Of a stretch of DNA of 64,000 bases, positions 7,900-16,194 are shown one piece after another. The notes under the pieces are model-generated. The model saw only the letters and a list, made by a program, of their open reading frames with translations. It searched no databases and was not told the origin of the DNA. This DNA comes from a virus: IMG/VR virus record IMGVR_UViG_3300045999_010033, positions 64,001 to 128,000 of that record; one strand, 5' to 3'. The translations under genes were made by a program, and so were the position numbers. The first letter of the stretch is position 1, and every line of letters begins with the position of its first letter.

Positions 7900-8425
7900 T
7901 TATTTTTTTAATGGAATCCGCATCAACCTTTACTGTATGATATGGTATTGAGTTAGCCTGCAGCATTGTTAGTATCTCTTTATCAATACGCAAAGAATCT
8001 TCCATACTTTGAAACCTTCCATTTGGGTCATAAAATTCAGCATTACGTTCTAAGTATATGTTTATAGAATCATAATGCATATGAAGGTCTACAATAAATT
8101 CATCAAACTTGTTGGAGTAAAATATGGCAGGATATTCAGGCACCGCATCATATCTTCCTTTATAAATGAGTCCAAATAGTATTGGAGAGTCTACAATTAC
8201 ATAATCAACTTGTCCGTAAAGTCTTGCTATGTTTCGATGTTGATTTGCGGTAATATATAATTGGTCTTTGATTGCATGAGTATTGTGTTCCCATGCTACA
8301 AGCTTTGGATATTCGTATGGCATTTCAACGTTATATCCCAATCGTTTCATTTCATAAAAAAGACCAGCCGCTTGGGTTGATTTTCCTGCACCTGGTCCTG
8401 AAAATAGATTTATTATCTTTGTCAT
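7883..8425 (-). CDS. P-loop nucleoside/nucleotide kinase-like ATPase
   Basis: A 180-residue protein with an N-terminal Walker A loop (FSGPGAGKST, residues about 8-17), a Walker B-like strand (VDYVIVDSPILFG), a NIYLERN segment typical of the lid region of small-molecule kinases, and RIDKEIL. The order resembles thymidylate or deoxynucleoside kinases and the NadR kinase domain. The likely reaction is ATP-dependent phosphorylation of a small molecule, probably a nucleoside or nucleotide. It lies immediately downstream of the terminator that ends the Oar-like receptor gene, with the DUF4494 unit following. Confidence 0.65.
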   Translation of the reverse strand: MTKIINLFSGPGAGKSTQAAGLFYEMKRLGYNVEMPYEYPKLVAWEHNTHAIKDQLYITANQHRNIARLYGQVDYVIVDSPILFGLIYKGRYDAVPEYPAIFYSNKFDEFIVDLHMHYDSINIYLERNAEFYDPNGRFQSMEDSLRIDKEILTMLQANSIPYHTVKVDADSIKKIIGLLK

Positions 8426-8430
8426 AAAAT

Positions 8431-8462
8431 AAAAAAAGGGAGAGAGTGTTTAACTCCCTCCC
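8431..8462 (-). terminator. Intrinsic terminator after the Oar-like receptor gene
   Basis: On the minus strand the sequence folds into a 9-base-pair stem, GGGAGGGAG pairing with CTCTCTCCC (one G-T pair), with a 7-base loop and a run of seven T directly after it. It begins 12 bases past the receptor stop codon. It is the only textbook rho-independent terminator I found in the window. Confidence 0.9.
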
Positions 8463-8473
8463 ATTTTATTAGG

Positions 8474-11400
8474 TTATTTACCAAAAATGTATCGTACACC
8501 CAATTGTGCTGTCCACACATCAAATACGGATGAGTTTCTTTGATAAGTATCACGTGCGAGAATTGTTGAACCATCAGGGTTTCTTTGAGTAGAAAGCCTA
8601 TATGTTGGTTCTCCAGCTGCGTTATAACTTACAAAGTTCAATAGAGCCGGTGCGGTTGCTCTTTGAGAAACACCCCATTTATCATTCATTAGATTTCCTG
8701 CGTTAAGAATATCAAACCTAACTTGGAATGTATTCTTTTGGTCTTTTACTTTTACATAAAAGTCCTGCATCACAGAGAAATCGAACCTATGAAGGAATGG
8801 AAGTACAAATCCGTTTCTTTCAGCGTATTGTCCACGACGACCACTAAGATATGGGTCTTGCAAAATGAATGCATCAAATGCTGTCTGTTGTTCTACTTCG
8901 GTGTAAGTCTTACTACCAACGGTGAGTGGTGCGAACTTAACTTCTGCTGCTGCTTTTGGTACATATACCAATTCATTATCACGAACCCTGTCACCATTAA
9001 GGTCACCGGCTACAAAGTAAGAGAATGGATTAGATTTTGCACCTACATAACCCAATGTTACGGTCGTTGCTCCACCAAACTTTCCACCATACTCTTTACG
9101 ATATCCGATAAGACCTACGATTCTATGTGGAAGGTTATTATCTGAAAGAGATAGTCCGAGGTTGTTATTACCATTTACGGAACGAGCACTTTGCCAGCTA
9201 CCACTTGCGATAGAACCTGCACTCATGTAATCTCTTGCTTCAGAAAGAGTATATGCTACTGAACCCCAAAGACCTTTAGCGTAAGGCTTTTCCAACTTAA
9301 CAATCATTGCTTTATGGTAAGGGCCATCCTTTGATGTCAATACCGCTGCCATTGATACGTTATCGTTGATACGAGTACCAGGGTCATTGTTGGCAAACTT
9401 TGCTCTATTATCAGAGCCACTCAAAGTTCCAACGGGTGATTCCAAATTAGCGTTGTAGTAATGAACTGCGTTAAGTGATTTATTATAAAATACTTCTGCA
9501 GATGCTACGAGTCCGAACCAAGGCAATTTTTGATCAACTGCCAAGTTACTACGCCATACTTGCGGAAACTTATAGTTCGGGTCGGTGAATGCCAAGTCAA
9601 ATGTAGTAGGAAGCGTTGGTGTTATCGGAGTGAAATACTGCGCCGGGTTGGCGGTGAATCCATAACCTGCAGCTGCTGCTCCACTTACATCAATAAATCC
9701 AGTGAGTACACCATTGTTTCCAACCTGATTAGAGATGAATACATACGGAGGGCGACCGGTGAAGATACCAGTACCACCACGAACTTGTGTGGCTTTCTTT
9801 CCTTCAACATCCCAGTTGAAACCGAACCGAGGCTCCCATAGGATTTGAGTTTCAGGCATTACCCCGGTATTGAATTTTTCACCATTAGCGAATGCCATAG
9901 CAGATACTGCTTTGTTTTCAAGTGCCGTATTTCCGATACCGATAACTGCTGCACGAAGACCAAAAGTTAATTTAAGATCTTTGCGGATATCCCACGCATC
10001 TTGTCCATATACATCAAATCGTGTGGTTTCCAAAACTTGCATTGGTTCTGCTCCACCCGATAGAGCGGAATATCTCATTTGAAAACGAGCAGGTGCAAGT
10101 GTTGAAGGTTTGCCACCATTTGCCAACGATTGATTTGCTGCGTTGTAAAAATCTGCCAAGCTATTAAAGATGTAAACACCATTAGAAGCGGGATAGAATA
10201 GATTATTAGATTTATATGCTTCGAAATTTACACCACCAGTAAAGGTATGTTTGTCAGCATATTTCGTAAGGTTGTTCGTAATGTGGAATGTACCATAGTT
10301 CAATTTGTTACCCGGAGTGAATGGGTCGAATCCTACGGAAGTGTAGGTTGCTGAACCTTCACGAATATCGATTGTGGGGAACATTTGAGAAAGATATGCA
10401 CGGTCTTCAATTTGCCTATCATATCCTACGATGAAATTGTTATGGAGTGTATTTGTGAACTTTGAGTTAAGTTCAACCACTGCTGAACGAGTGTTATCCA
10501 TAATAATATAACCACTATTCTTAAACGACATTGCGTTGAATTGTGTGGTTCGGTTTCCTGCACCAGCTGATTGAGAGTTTGAAATGTTAATCTCTGCTGA
10601 TGAATTATGATGTACATAACGTGCAGTCAATTTGTGTTTTGGATTAATATTCCAGTCAACCCTTACAAGAAACTTATTAGATTCGTTTGTATTAGAGTAA
10701 CCTTCCCAGGCGCCGGTTTCGTAATTGAATTTAGATTTCATAAATTCCGAAAGGGTCTTCATATCGGAATACTTAACACGACTTACTTGCGAACCTGTGA
10801 GTGGTGATCCTTCGGAAATCCAAGTGGTGCCGGGTTCGGTTCTTTCAAGTGTTTCATAGTTACCAAAGATAAAAAGTTTGTTCTTAATGATTGGTGCTCC
10901 CATACGGAATCCCCAAACCTTTTCATCAAACTTTGCCGCCGTTACAGGTACTCCATATGCACTATTTCCAACAAATTTGGAAGAGTTGTCACGGGTGAAT
11001 CCATATACCGAACCTTCGATATTGTTAGTACCACTACGCGTTACTGCGTTAATACCTGCACCAGTGAATCCGCTTTGACGAACATCATAGGGTGCTACGT
11101 TTACTTGCAATTGCTCAATGGCATCCAATGAAATTGCAGATGCTCCAGTTCTACCACCCGCTTGTGCAGATGAACCCAAACCGAAGTTATTATTGAATTG
11201 TGAACCATCAATCGTAAAGTTATTCATACGAGAGTCTTGCGCTCCGAATGATGCTCCATTACCAAATGGTGTGTATTTTGTTACACCATCAATAGTCCTT
11301 GCACCCGTAATGGGTACGCTTTGCAATTCTCTCCTTCCAAATTGTTGGGAGGCACCGGTTCTATCTTTTGAAAAGATTGGATTTCTTGTTCCCGTCACAA

Positions 11401-11749
11401 CGATTTCATTGAGTGAAGATGCGACATCAATGAGAACAAAATCAACGTTTGTGGTAAGACCCAATTGTGTGTTTACATCCTTAATCTCACCTTTGTTAAA
11501 TCCAACAAATGAAGCATGAATTGTGTATGGTCCTCCGACTCTTGCAGCGGGAATTACATACACACCGGATTTGTTAGTGTTAGTAAAGTATTCAGTACCG
11601 GTAGGTGTGTGTGTTACATGGACACTTGCACCACTTAATACTTCACCTTTTGAGTTTTTTACAACACCGGAAATCGTTGATGTTGTAATTTGGCTAAAAC
11701 CCAACAAACTTGCTGCTACTAAAAGTAGCGTCATCATTGTTTTTTTCAT
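8474..11749 (-). CDS. Oar-like TonB-dependent outer-membrane protein
   Basis: A 1091-residue protein: signal peptide (residues 1-19, LLGFSQ end), a carboxypeptidase-regulatory-like domain (about 22-108, ISGVVKNSKGEVLSGASVHV), then NEIVVTGTRNP, a plug (RMNNFTIDGSQFNNNFGLG and QLQVNVAPYDVRQSGFTGAG) and a long beta-barrel ending QLGVRYIFGK. This is the order of Oar/TonB-dependent receptors abundant in Bacteroidetes. It is full length. It has its own promoter-like site (11799-11829) and a strong terminator, unlike the surrounding phage operons. Sampled 60-base lines are about 40-43 percent G+C against 15-18 percent in parts of the glycan block, which suggests recent acquisition from a host. The role could be nutrient uptake, adhesion or receptor replacement. 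Confidence 0.9.
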   Translation of the reverse strand: MKKTMMTLLLVAASLLGFSQITTSTISGVVKNSKGEVLSGASVHVTHTPTGTEYFTNTNKSGVYVIPAARVGGPYTIHASFVGFNKGEIKDVNTQLGLTTNVDFVLIDVASSLNEIVVTGTRNPIFSKDRTGASQQFGRRELQSVPITGARTIDGVTKYTPFGNGASFGAQDSRMNNFTIDGSQFNNNFGLGSSAQAGGRTGASAISLDAIEQLQVNVAPYDVRQSGFTGAGINAVTRSGTNNIEGSVYGFTRDNSSKFVGNSAYGVPVTAAKFDEKVWGFRMGAPIIKNKLFIFGNYETLERTEPGTTWISEGSPLTGSQVSRVKYSDMKTLSEFMKSKFNYETGAWEGYSNTNESNKFLVRVDWNINPKHKLTARYVHHNSSAEINISNSQSAGAGNRTTQFNAMSFKNSGYIIMDNTRSAVVELNSKFTNTLHNNFIVGYDRQIEDRAYLSQMFPTIDIREGSATYTSVGFDPFTPGNKLNYGTFHITNNLTKYADKHTFTGGVNFEAYKSNNLFYPASNGVYIFNSLADFYNAANQSLANGGKPSTLAPARFQMRYSALSGGAEPMQVLETTRFDVYGQDAWDIRKDLKLTFGLRAAVIGIGNTALENKAVSAMAFANGEKFNTGVMPETQILWEPRFGFNWDVEGKKATQVRGGTGIFTGRPPYVFISNQVGNNGVLTGFIDVSGAAAAGYGFTANPAQYFTPITPTLPTTFDLAFTDPNYKFPQVWRSNLAVDQKLPWFGLVASAEVFYNKSLNAVHYYNANLESPVGTLSGSDNRAKFANNDPGTRINDNVSMAAVLTSKDGPYHKAMIVKLEKPYAKGLWGSVAYTLSEARDYMSAGSIASGSWQSARSVNGNNNLGLSLSDNNLPHRIVGLIGYRKEYGGKFGGATTVTLGYVGAKSNPFSYFVAGDLNGDRVRDNELVYVPKAAAEVKFAPLTVGSKTYTEVEQQTAFDAFILQDPYLSGRRGQYAERNGFVLPFLHRFDFSVMQDFYVKVKDQKNTFQVRFDILNAGNLMNDKWGVSQRATAPALLNFVSYNAAGEPTYRLSTQRNPDGSTILARDTYQRNSSVFDVWTAQLGVRYIFGK

Positions 11750-11798
11750 ACATTTTGTTTAGTTAAAAAATATGCATCTTTTTCTTTTTGATGCTATC

Positions 11799-11829
11799 TA
11801 AAGATAAGGAAAGTTTTTAACATTCCCAA
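11799..11829 (-). promoter_or_regulatory. Promoter-like site for the Oar-like receptor
   Basis: On the minus strand, TTG at 11827-11829 (context ATTGGGAATGTT) is followed after 20 bases by TATCTTTA at 11799-11806, with TTTCCT before the -7 box. A roughly 45-base leader with a weak GCATC/GATGC inverted repeat precedes the ATG at 11749. Confidence 0.55.
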
Positions 11830-11830
11830 T

Positions 11831-12370
11831 TTATAGTTCTTCATTGGATTTGGGCTCATAGTGCTTTTCGTTACGATTGCCTACTAATAGGAAAAAGCAA
11901 TTGAAGCATAGAGGTCTAATGTTGTCTAATATACGATTATTTAAATCACCATCCAAAAAATCTAATAACAATGGATATTTACCATCCGTTATTCGCGCTT
12001 CACTAAACCCGCAACAGCTGCAGACACGTGGTATGTATCCGCTATCAAACATTTTATTTTTGAATCGGTGTAGAGGATACTTTGGATGTTTTCCGTTAAT
12101 GAGGTCTTCAATGTGATATGAGCGATTCCGAATGTGTTTTTTTCTATCAATACCTATCCCTGCGGGGTTTTTTAGACGCTCCATGATTCCATACATTTTA
12201 GCATACTTTTTGTATGTATTGTATGATATTCCGAGTGTACGAGCTGCTTCTGCTGCCGATTTTGATTTTTCTTGGGCAGCGAGTATTTGTGATTCTAAAA
12301 TGGGCCTTGCGCCTAATCCCGGCTTTGTAATTCTAGTAATAACCGGCTTGTCTTGATTGGAATCCTCCAT
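11831..12370 (-). CDS. HTH plus zinc-knuckle protein, degenerate HNH-like
   Basis: A 179-residue protein. Residues about 38-62 (SAAEAARTLGISYNTYKKYA) form a helix-turn-helix. The C-terminal half has CSCCGF and, 30 residues later, CFNC, flanking LLLDFLDGDLNNRILDNIRP. That spacing is the HNH endonuclease layout, where the segment usually reads HHIDGDxxNN. Here the catalytic His positions are Leu/Asp/Phe and the final CxxCH His is Phe, so the zinc scaffold is kept and the nuclease centre seems lost. It is probably a DNA-binding regulator derived from a homing endonuclease. Confidence 0.65.
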   Translation of the reverse strand: MEDSNQDKPVITRITKPGLGARPILESQILAAQEKSKSAAEAARTLGISYNTYKKYAKMYGIMERLKNPAGIGIDRKKHIRNRSYHIEDLINGKHPKYPLHRFKNKMFDSGYIPRVCSCCGFSEARITDGKYPLLLDFLDGDLNNRILDNIRPLCFNCFFLLVGNRNEKHYEPKSNEEL

Positions 12371-12377
12371 AGACGTG

Positions 12378-12794
12378 TTAAATAAGTAACCTTAATAATT
12401 TTTTAAATGTTGTATCCAAATCGGTAGTTGTATCTAAATCGGCGAAGTTTTCAATGGGGGGTTCGTATTCAGTATTAATCCCTCTACCCTGCCTTGCCTT
12501 TGTATGACAATAAACCTCAAGCATTTTACTTTCCGATTTAAATCGTTCACGCTCATCTCGTTTTGGAGATTGTATAGAAACAATTACATCATCACCTTTA
12601 TCGGATAAATATCTAGCTATGTAAAACGCTATATTTGCGTATGATTCTTCTGTAAACTTATCTTTTAAGTCCGATTCATCAATAACGTGAACCGACTTTC
12701 TCCAATTGCGTTTTTCCGCAGATAACCAAATTTTAAGTTTTTGAGCAATTGCAGTTTTGCCACTACCGCTCTGTCCAGTGAACCAGTATATCAT
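12378..12794 (-). CDS. APS-kinase-like P-loop kinase
   Basis: A 138-residue protein starting MIYWFTGQSGSGKTAIAQKL with a Walker A loop GQSGSGKT. Later come IDESDLKD, a YARYLSDKGDDVIVSIQSP-like strand (as written IARYLSDKGDDVIVSIQSP), EVYCHTKA and YEPP followed by DLDTT. This is the motif order of adenylylsulfate kinase and related small kinases, where YEPP and the final D-T segment close the active site. The protein is short for the family (about 170-200). The substrate is unknown; in some phages such kinases act on modified nucleobases in DNA, which is only a possibility here. Confidence 0.65.
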   Translation of the reverse strand: MIYWFTGQSGSGKTAIAQKLKIWLSAEKRNWRKSVHVIDESDLKDKFTEESYANIAFYIARYLSDKGDDVIVSIQSPKRDERERFKSESKMLEVYCHTKARQGRGINTEYEPPIENFADLDTTTDLDTTFKKLLRLLI

Positions 12795-12810
12795 AACCTT
12801 TTAGTCTATT

Positions 12811-13047
12811 TTAAGAAAGTACATAAACAGAGCCCGCGGTAACGGATACACTAGTCATATAGCATGGAAAGGGTACACCTGGCGTAATATCTGCTATTTG
12901 AATAGTACCACCACCTTCTAAGTTTATGGAGCCAGATGCGACGGATGCTCGCATTACTCCCCACGCAGATATAGATCCGGATAAATTATAACTACCAGAT
13001 TGACCGGATGTGAGTGTTGTACTTTTATATGCTCTGTAATTTATCAT
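12811..13047 (-). CDS. Small beta-rich hypothetical protein
   Basis: A 78-residue protein, Ser/Gly rich and beta-strand dominated (LTSGQSGSYNLSGSISAWGV, VTAGSVYVLS end), with no cysteine knuckle, charge cluster or signal peptide. Composition suggests a minor virion or decoration component. No family is recognised. Confidence 0.5.
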   Translation of the reverse strand: MINYRAYKSTTLTSGQSGSYNLSGSISAWGVMRASVASGSINLEGGGTIQIADITPGVPFPCYMTSVSVTAGSVYVLS

Positions 13048-13075
13048 TTTACTATCTTTTATTATATATATAGTA

Positions 13076-13789
13076 TTATTTATTTTTTGGAATCAATGTT
13101 TTCAAAGATTTTATACTTTCGTTTCGATTAAATGTAGCGGGTGTTTTTGGAACTTCATGATTTACATGCTGAACTCTTAATTTGATATTTGGATATTTTT
13201 TCTTTAATGCATTTACTGCTTGTACATTTTTGTGAGAATCATCTATAAAAAATACATCGTTATATCCCGTCCGTATTTTATCTTCAATCCAGTCAGCTTT
13301 CTTTTGCGGATCACCGTCACCCAATGCTACGACATATATTCCTGGCAATCCAATTCCGGCTAAATAATCCTTTACGGGTTTATATGCACTTCTAGCGGTT
13401 AGGATAACTATCTTTCTTTCACCTTCAGATTTAGCAAAACGCCTTAGTAGTTTTGTTACACCTTTTATTTCTTGTGGTTCTATTACTTTACTAAATTCAG
13501 AGAAGTCAAATTTATCTCCCGGCTTTGGTTCGTATATTGCGTATTCCGCCGGAGTCAATGTTTTAATATCACCATCTTTGCTTTGCAAATATATCTTTGA
13601 ATTGGATTTGACAAGAGTATCGTCAAAGTCAAAGATCCTAAGCTTTTTACCAGATATATCTTCCCCTATTGGCGAGAATGCTCTATGAGAAAATCCGGTA
13701 TAAACTTTCCCAATTTCAATTTCCATACCATTCCACATTGCTTTGGTTGGTTTTGAAAATGATTCTTTAAGTAACGACCTTAAATTCAT
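13076..13789 (-). CDS. HAD-family phosphatase
   Basis: A 237-residue protein with the HAD motif I LRIFDFDDTLVKS (nucleophile Asp about residue 53), motif II IVILTARSAY, motif III region with Lys (QKKADWIEDKI), and motif IV DVFFIDDSHKN. All four catalytic motifs are visible, so it should be an active phosphohydrolase, similar to phage polynucleotide 3-prime phosphatase or nucleotidase domains. The first 45 residues are an extra, Lys/Ser-rich segment. The substrate cannot be assigned. Confidence 0.75.
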   Translation of the reverse strand: MNLRSLLKESFSKPTKAMWNGMEIEIGKVYTGFSHRAFSPIGEDISGKKLRIFDFDDTLVKSNSKIYLQSKDGDIKTLTPAEYAIYEPKPGDKFDFSEFSKVIEPQEIKGVTKLLRRFAKSEGERKIVILTARSAYKPVKDYLAGIGLPGIYVVALGDGDPQKKADWIEDKIRTGYNDVFFIDDSHKNVQAVNALKKKYPNIKLRVQHVNHEVPKTPATFNRNESIKSLKTLIPKNK

Positions 13790-13790
13790 T

Positions 13791-14090
13791 TTAACCGTTT
13801 AATTGTATTCTTTTTTCAAGTGTTTCACGCTCTTTAGTAAGAAATTCAACTTTAACCCTAAGTTCGGATACTTGTGCGGTAAGCTCTAATATGGTTTTTC
13901 TCATTTCATCTTTTTCGTGAGAACTCTCAAGCAGTAACTTTTCCAATTTGGCAATTCTGTCTCTGCAATCGTCTCTCATAAAATTTTCGTCATTACGTTT
14001 GGCTTCTAATTTTTTTTCATAAAATCTCCAAGCGCTCGCTGATCCTAATACGGTTACTGCTGTAATTAATACGGTATATACTGAATCCAT
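13791..14090 (-). CDS. Membrane-anchored coiled-coil protein
   Basis: A 99-residue protein: N-terminal transmembrane helix (residues about 4-22, VYTVLITAVTVLGSASAWRF) followed by a long charged helix with heptad pattern (KLEKLLLESSHEKDEMRKTI, LTAQVSELRVKVEFLTKERE). The layout resembles small phage inner-membrane proteins, such as Rz-like i-spanins or antiholin-like factors. No partner outer-membrane lipoprotein gene overlaps it, so the spanin idea stays open. Confidence 0.6.
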   Translation of the reverse strand: MDSVYTVLITAVTVLGSASAWRFYEKKLEAKRNDENFMRDDCRDRIAKLEKLLLESSHEKDEMRKTILELTAQVSELRVKVEFLTKERETLEKRIQLNG

Positions 14091-14104
14091 CGTTTTTAAT
14101 AGGT

Positions 14105-14467
14105 TTAGTATTCGTGATAGTTAGTGTTGGCCTGTTCAATATTGTTTGATGCAACCGATATGTGATCTTGTATCCACGCCGGAACATTCTTTTCTGAATT
14201 TCCGAGCTTTTGTTTTAATTCTTGTGCGTTTTTTATAATATTATCGAGAGTGTTTTGGCCCATTGAAACTTCATGGTCTTCACCTTCGGCTTCATTTATT
14301 TTATATTTAAGAAGTTCGGTCATTTTATTAAATACCTGCTCTCCTTTGTTTTCTCCCAAACGATATGCGCCTCCAAGTTTTTCGTAAATTTTAATACGTT
14401 CTTGCATTCGCAATTTCCTTTCGGCAATTTTATTCCAAATTTTGGGATGGGTCAATTCAAACTTCAT
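14105..14467 (-). CDS. Hypothetical helical protein
   Basis: A 120-residue, mostly helical and highly charged protein (MKFELTHPKIWNKIAERKLR, EGEDHEVSMGQNTLDNIIKN). No family is recognised. The upstream gap of 59 bases is AT-rich and holds an exact TATATTTG and the recurrent ATATTTATAT, but no TTTG at the usual 19-20 base spacing. Confidence 0.55.
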   Translation of the reverse strand: MKFELTHPKIWNKIAERKLRMQERIKIYEKLGGAYRLGENKGEQVFNKMTELLKYKINEAEGEDHEVSMGQNTLDNIIKNAQELKQKLGNSEKNVPAWIQDHISVASNNIEQANTNYHEY

Positions 14468-14526
14468 AGATAAATATTTTTATACAAATATAAATATCAA
14501 ACCCTATAAGATATTTCAATTTTTTG

Positions 14527-15399
14527 TTAAAATATTTCGTATTCAATTTCGGTATCTTTGAACCCCCAATTTTCATCGTTTTGAGATTCCGAAAACAATT
14601 CCACCCAATACCAAGCATCATTATACATAGGTGCTTTTGTTTCGGCTATTTCATGTAAATCTTCCACATTTCCTCCTTGTGGTAAGTGATTTTTATGAGA
14701 CATATGATACATTGGAATATCGTATATCGCTTTTAAGTTGTATCCATTAATAGCTACTTTTTTTTGAATATTCGTATCTACAAAGCAATTATATATCATA
14801 CCTTCTTCTGCTCCTTTGATACTTATCCATATTTTTTTAGAAGCTAATTGAAAATCTCCACAACAATTTATTATACTATAATTATCGTTTGGAGTTACTT
14901 TTGCAGAAAAATACCTTGCAGTTGTCACATTTCTTAAATATTCTCTATACTCTGATAAATTATCTATATTTTTAACCACCTCACTATATTCTATATCCCT
15001 TCTACTAAACGTATAAAATACATTTTCATCACTTCTTTTTATAAGTTCATCTAATTCCTTTTTTGTTGGAGGTATGTTATCAGTTGTTGTAACCGCAATC
15101 CAATCGGCATTCGTTCTTCTTAACGCTAAATTGATTGATAAGTTCGCAGATACATTAGGAACATTCGAATAATCATTGAATATAGTATTATGCACATTTG
15201 ATGATATAACAAAATGCTTTATTTTACCTTCGTGTGGTAACTCATCTATTACTTCATATAACAAACTGTGTGATGGTGAGTTCCAATCAATGTAATTAAC
15301 TTCATCAAATGTATCCAACAAAGCTTTCATATGAATTAAAAACCTTTCTTTTTCTTTATATCCATCGTTTCTACTAAATGTTATAACCGAAGTTTTCAT
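14527..15399 (-). CDS. Probable glycosyltransferase, GT-A-like
   Basis: A 290-residue protein beginning MKTSVITFSRNDGYKEKERF, a typical first strand of GT-A transferases, with IDWNSPSHSLLYEV and a central segment NADWIAVTTTDNIPPTKKEL, where the DN pair is where a DxD-like metal site would sit. A C-terminal YHMSHKNHLPQGG matches the acceptor-side loops seen in galactosyltransferase-type enzymes. It is the last gene of the 31.4-14.5 kb glycan block, which supports the call. Donor and acceptor are unknown. Confidence 0.6.
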   Translation of the reverse strand: MKTSVITFSRNDGYKEKERFLIHMKALLDTFDEVNYIDWNSPSHSLLYEVIDELPHEGKIKHFVISSNVHNTIFNDYSNVPNVSANLSINLALRRTNADWIAVTTTDNIPPTKKELDELIKRSDENVFYTFSRRDIEYSEVVKNIDNLSEYREYLRNVTTARYFSAKVTPNDNYSIINCCGDFQLASKKIWISIKGAEEGMIYNCFVDTNIQKKVAINGYNLKAIYDIPMYHMSHKNHLPQGGNVEDLHEIAETKAPMYNDAWYWVELFSESQNDENWGFKDTEIEYEIF

Positions 15400-15411
15400 T
15401 TTAATTTTTTA

Positions 15412-16194
15412 TTATATTGTTGATACACCTGGCTTTTGAACCACTATTGTTGCACATTCTTGCGCGAATTTAATTGCACTTTCTATATTAGAAGATAAAA
15501 TATATTCACAAACTAATCCAGATACAAAGGTATCACCTGCACCCGAAACATCTTTTATCTGAACTTTTTCAACTGGGTATATTTTTCCTTTATGCTGACA
15601 CCCCTTACTTGATAGTGTTATGATTAATTTATCTTCAATATCTAATTCTTTCAAAGAATATTCGGTGTGCTCATACTCCACATGATTTATCTTAATGTAT
15701 GTAGCACTTTTACACCAAGATCCTAATATTTTTTTTGTGTCTATAAACACATTTATATTGTTTTCACATATGAACCTAATATCTTCTTCTTCTAAAAACC
15801 CTTTATCATAATCACTAATAATAATTGCATCTATTTTAGTATCATTATAGATGTTGTTATTTATTTTTTTTAATGTTGAAGAATTTATCGGTGTGGCTTT
15901 ATCGTTAAAATCTACTCTAAGTAATATTTGTCCCGACCTTTCATCAACATATCTTTTTTTAATTATTTTGTTATCATTTTTAATAAAGATAACACTTACA
16001 CCCAGCGCTTCTAAATTGGAAACAACATTTCCTGCCATTCCATCATTCGAAGTTGTGTTGGTTGGATTGAATACTGGAACCGGCGCTTCGGGTGCCAATC
16101 TGATTGCAGTTCCATATACAAATTCATCTACTCCATAATCTCCTATAACCAATATACTGAAATCTTTAAATTTTTCCTTTTTCAAATTTTTCAT
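15412..16194 (-). CDS. PfkB-family sugar kinase, HldA/HldE N-domain-like
   Basis: A 260-residue kinase. The N-terminal ILVIGDYGVDEFVYGTAIRL then APEAPVPVFNP closely follows the heptose-7-phosphate kinase domain of HldE/RfaE (GDxxxDxYxxG, RISPEAPVPV), with GMAGNVVSNLEALG in the substrate loop. The C-terminal DVSGAGDTFVSGL carries the catalytic Asp and anion hole of ribokinase-fold enzymes. The bacterial enzyme phosphorylates heptose-7-phosphate at C1. The matching nucleotidyltransferase half is a separate gene at 26805-27218. It overlaps the end of the nucleosidase gene by 29 bases. The exact sugar is not certain. Confidence 0.82.
   Translation of the reverse strand: MKNLKKEKFKDFSILVIGDYGVDEFVYGTAIRLAPEAPVPVFNPTNTTSNDGMAGNVVSNLEALGVSVIFIKNDNKIIKKRYVDERSGQILLRVDFNDKATPINSSTLKKINNNIYNDTKIDAIIISDYDKGFLEEEDIRFICENNINVFIDTKKILGSWCKSATYIKINHVEYEHTEYSLKELDIEDKLIITLSSKGCQHKGKIYPVEKVQIKDVSGAGDTFVSGLVCEYILSSNIESAIKFAQECATIVVQKPGVSTI

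Noticed and set aside
8723-9145. Plus-strand ORF of 140 codons and similar long plus-strand frames (for example 2702-3106, 6721-7329, 11118-11519)
   Set aside because: They lie entirely opposite convincing minus-strand genes (receptors, ParB-like protein), have no recognisable motif, and have the composition expected of a shadow frame.
3925-11749. Region is misassembled or integrated host chromosome
   Set aside because: Strand, tight spacing and overlaps continue unbroken into phage genes on both sides, and a DUF4494 gene, a small kinase and phage-type promoters lie between the two receptor genes. Assembly error cannot be fully excluded without reads.
12150-12176. Plus-strand terminator-like CCC-TGCG-GGG followed by six T
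   Set aside because: The stem is only 3-4 bp, it lies inside the HTH/zinc gene, and no plus-strand gene ends there.
13048-13075. Promoter-like TTG-N21-TATATATA before the gene at 12811, and TTG-N19-TATATACT before 31422-31619
   Set aside because: Both match the -7 consensus poorly and such AT strings are expected by chance here.
14485-14492. Perfect TATATTTG ahead of the gene at 14105-14467
   Set aside because: No TTTG or TTG lies 19-20 bases upstream; the nearest is at 24 bases, so I did not call a promoter.
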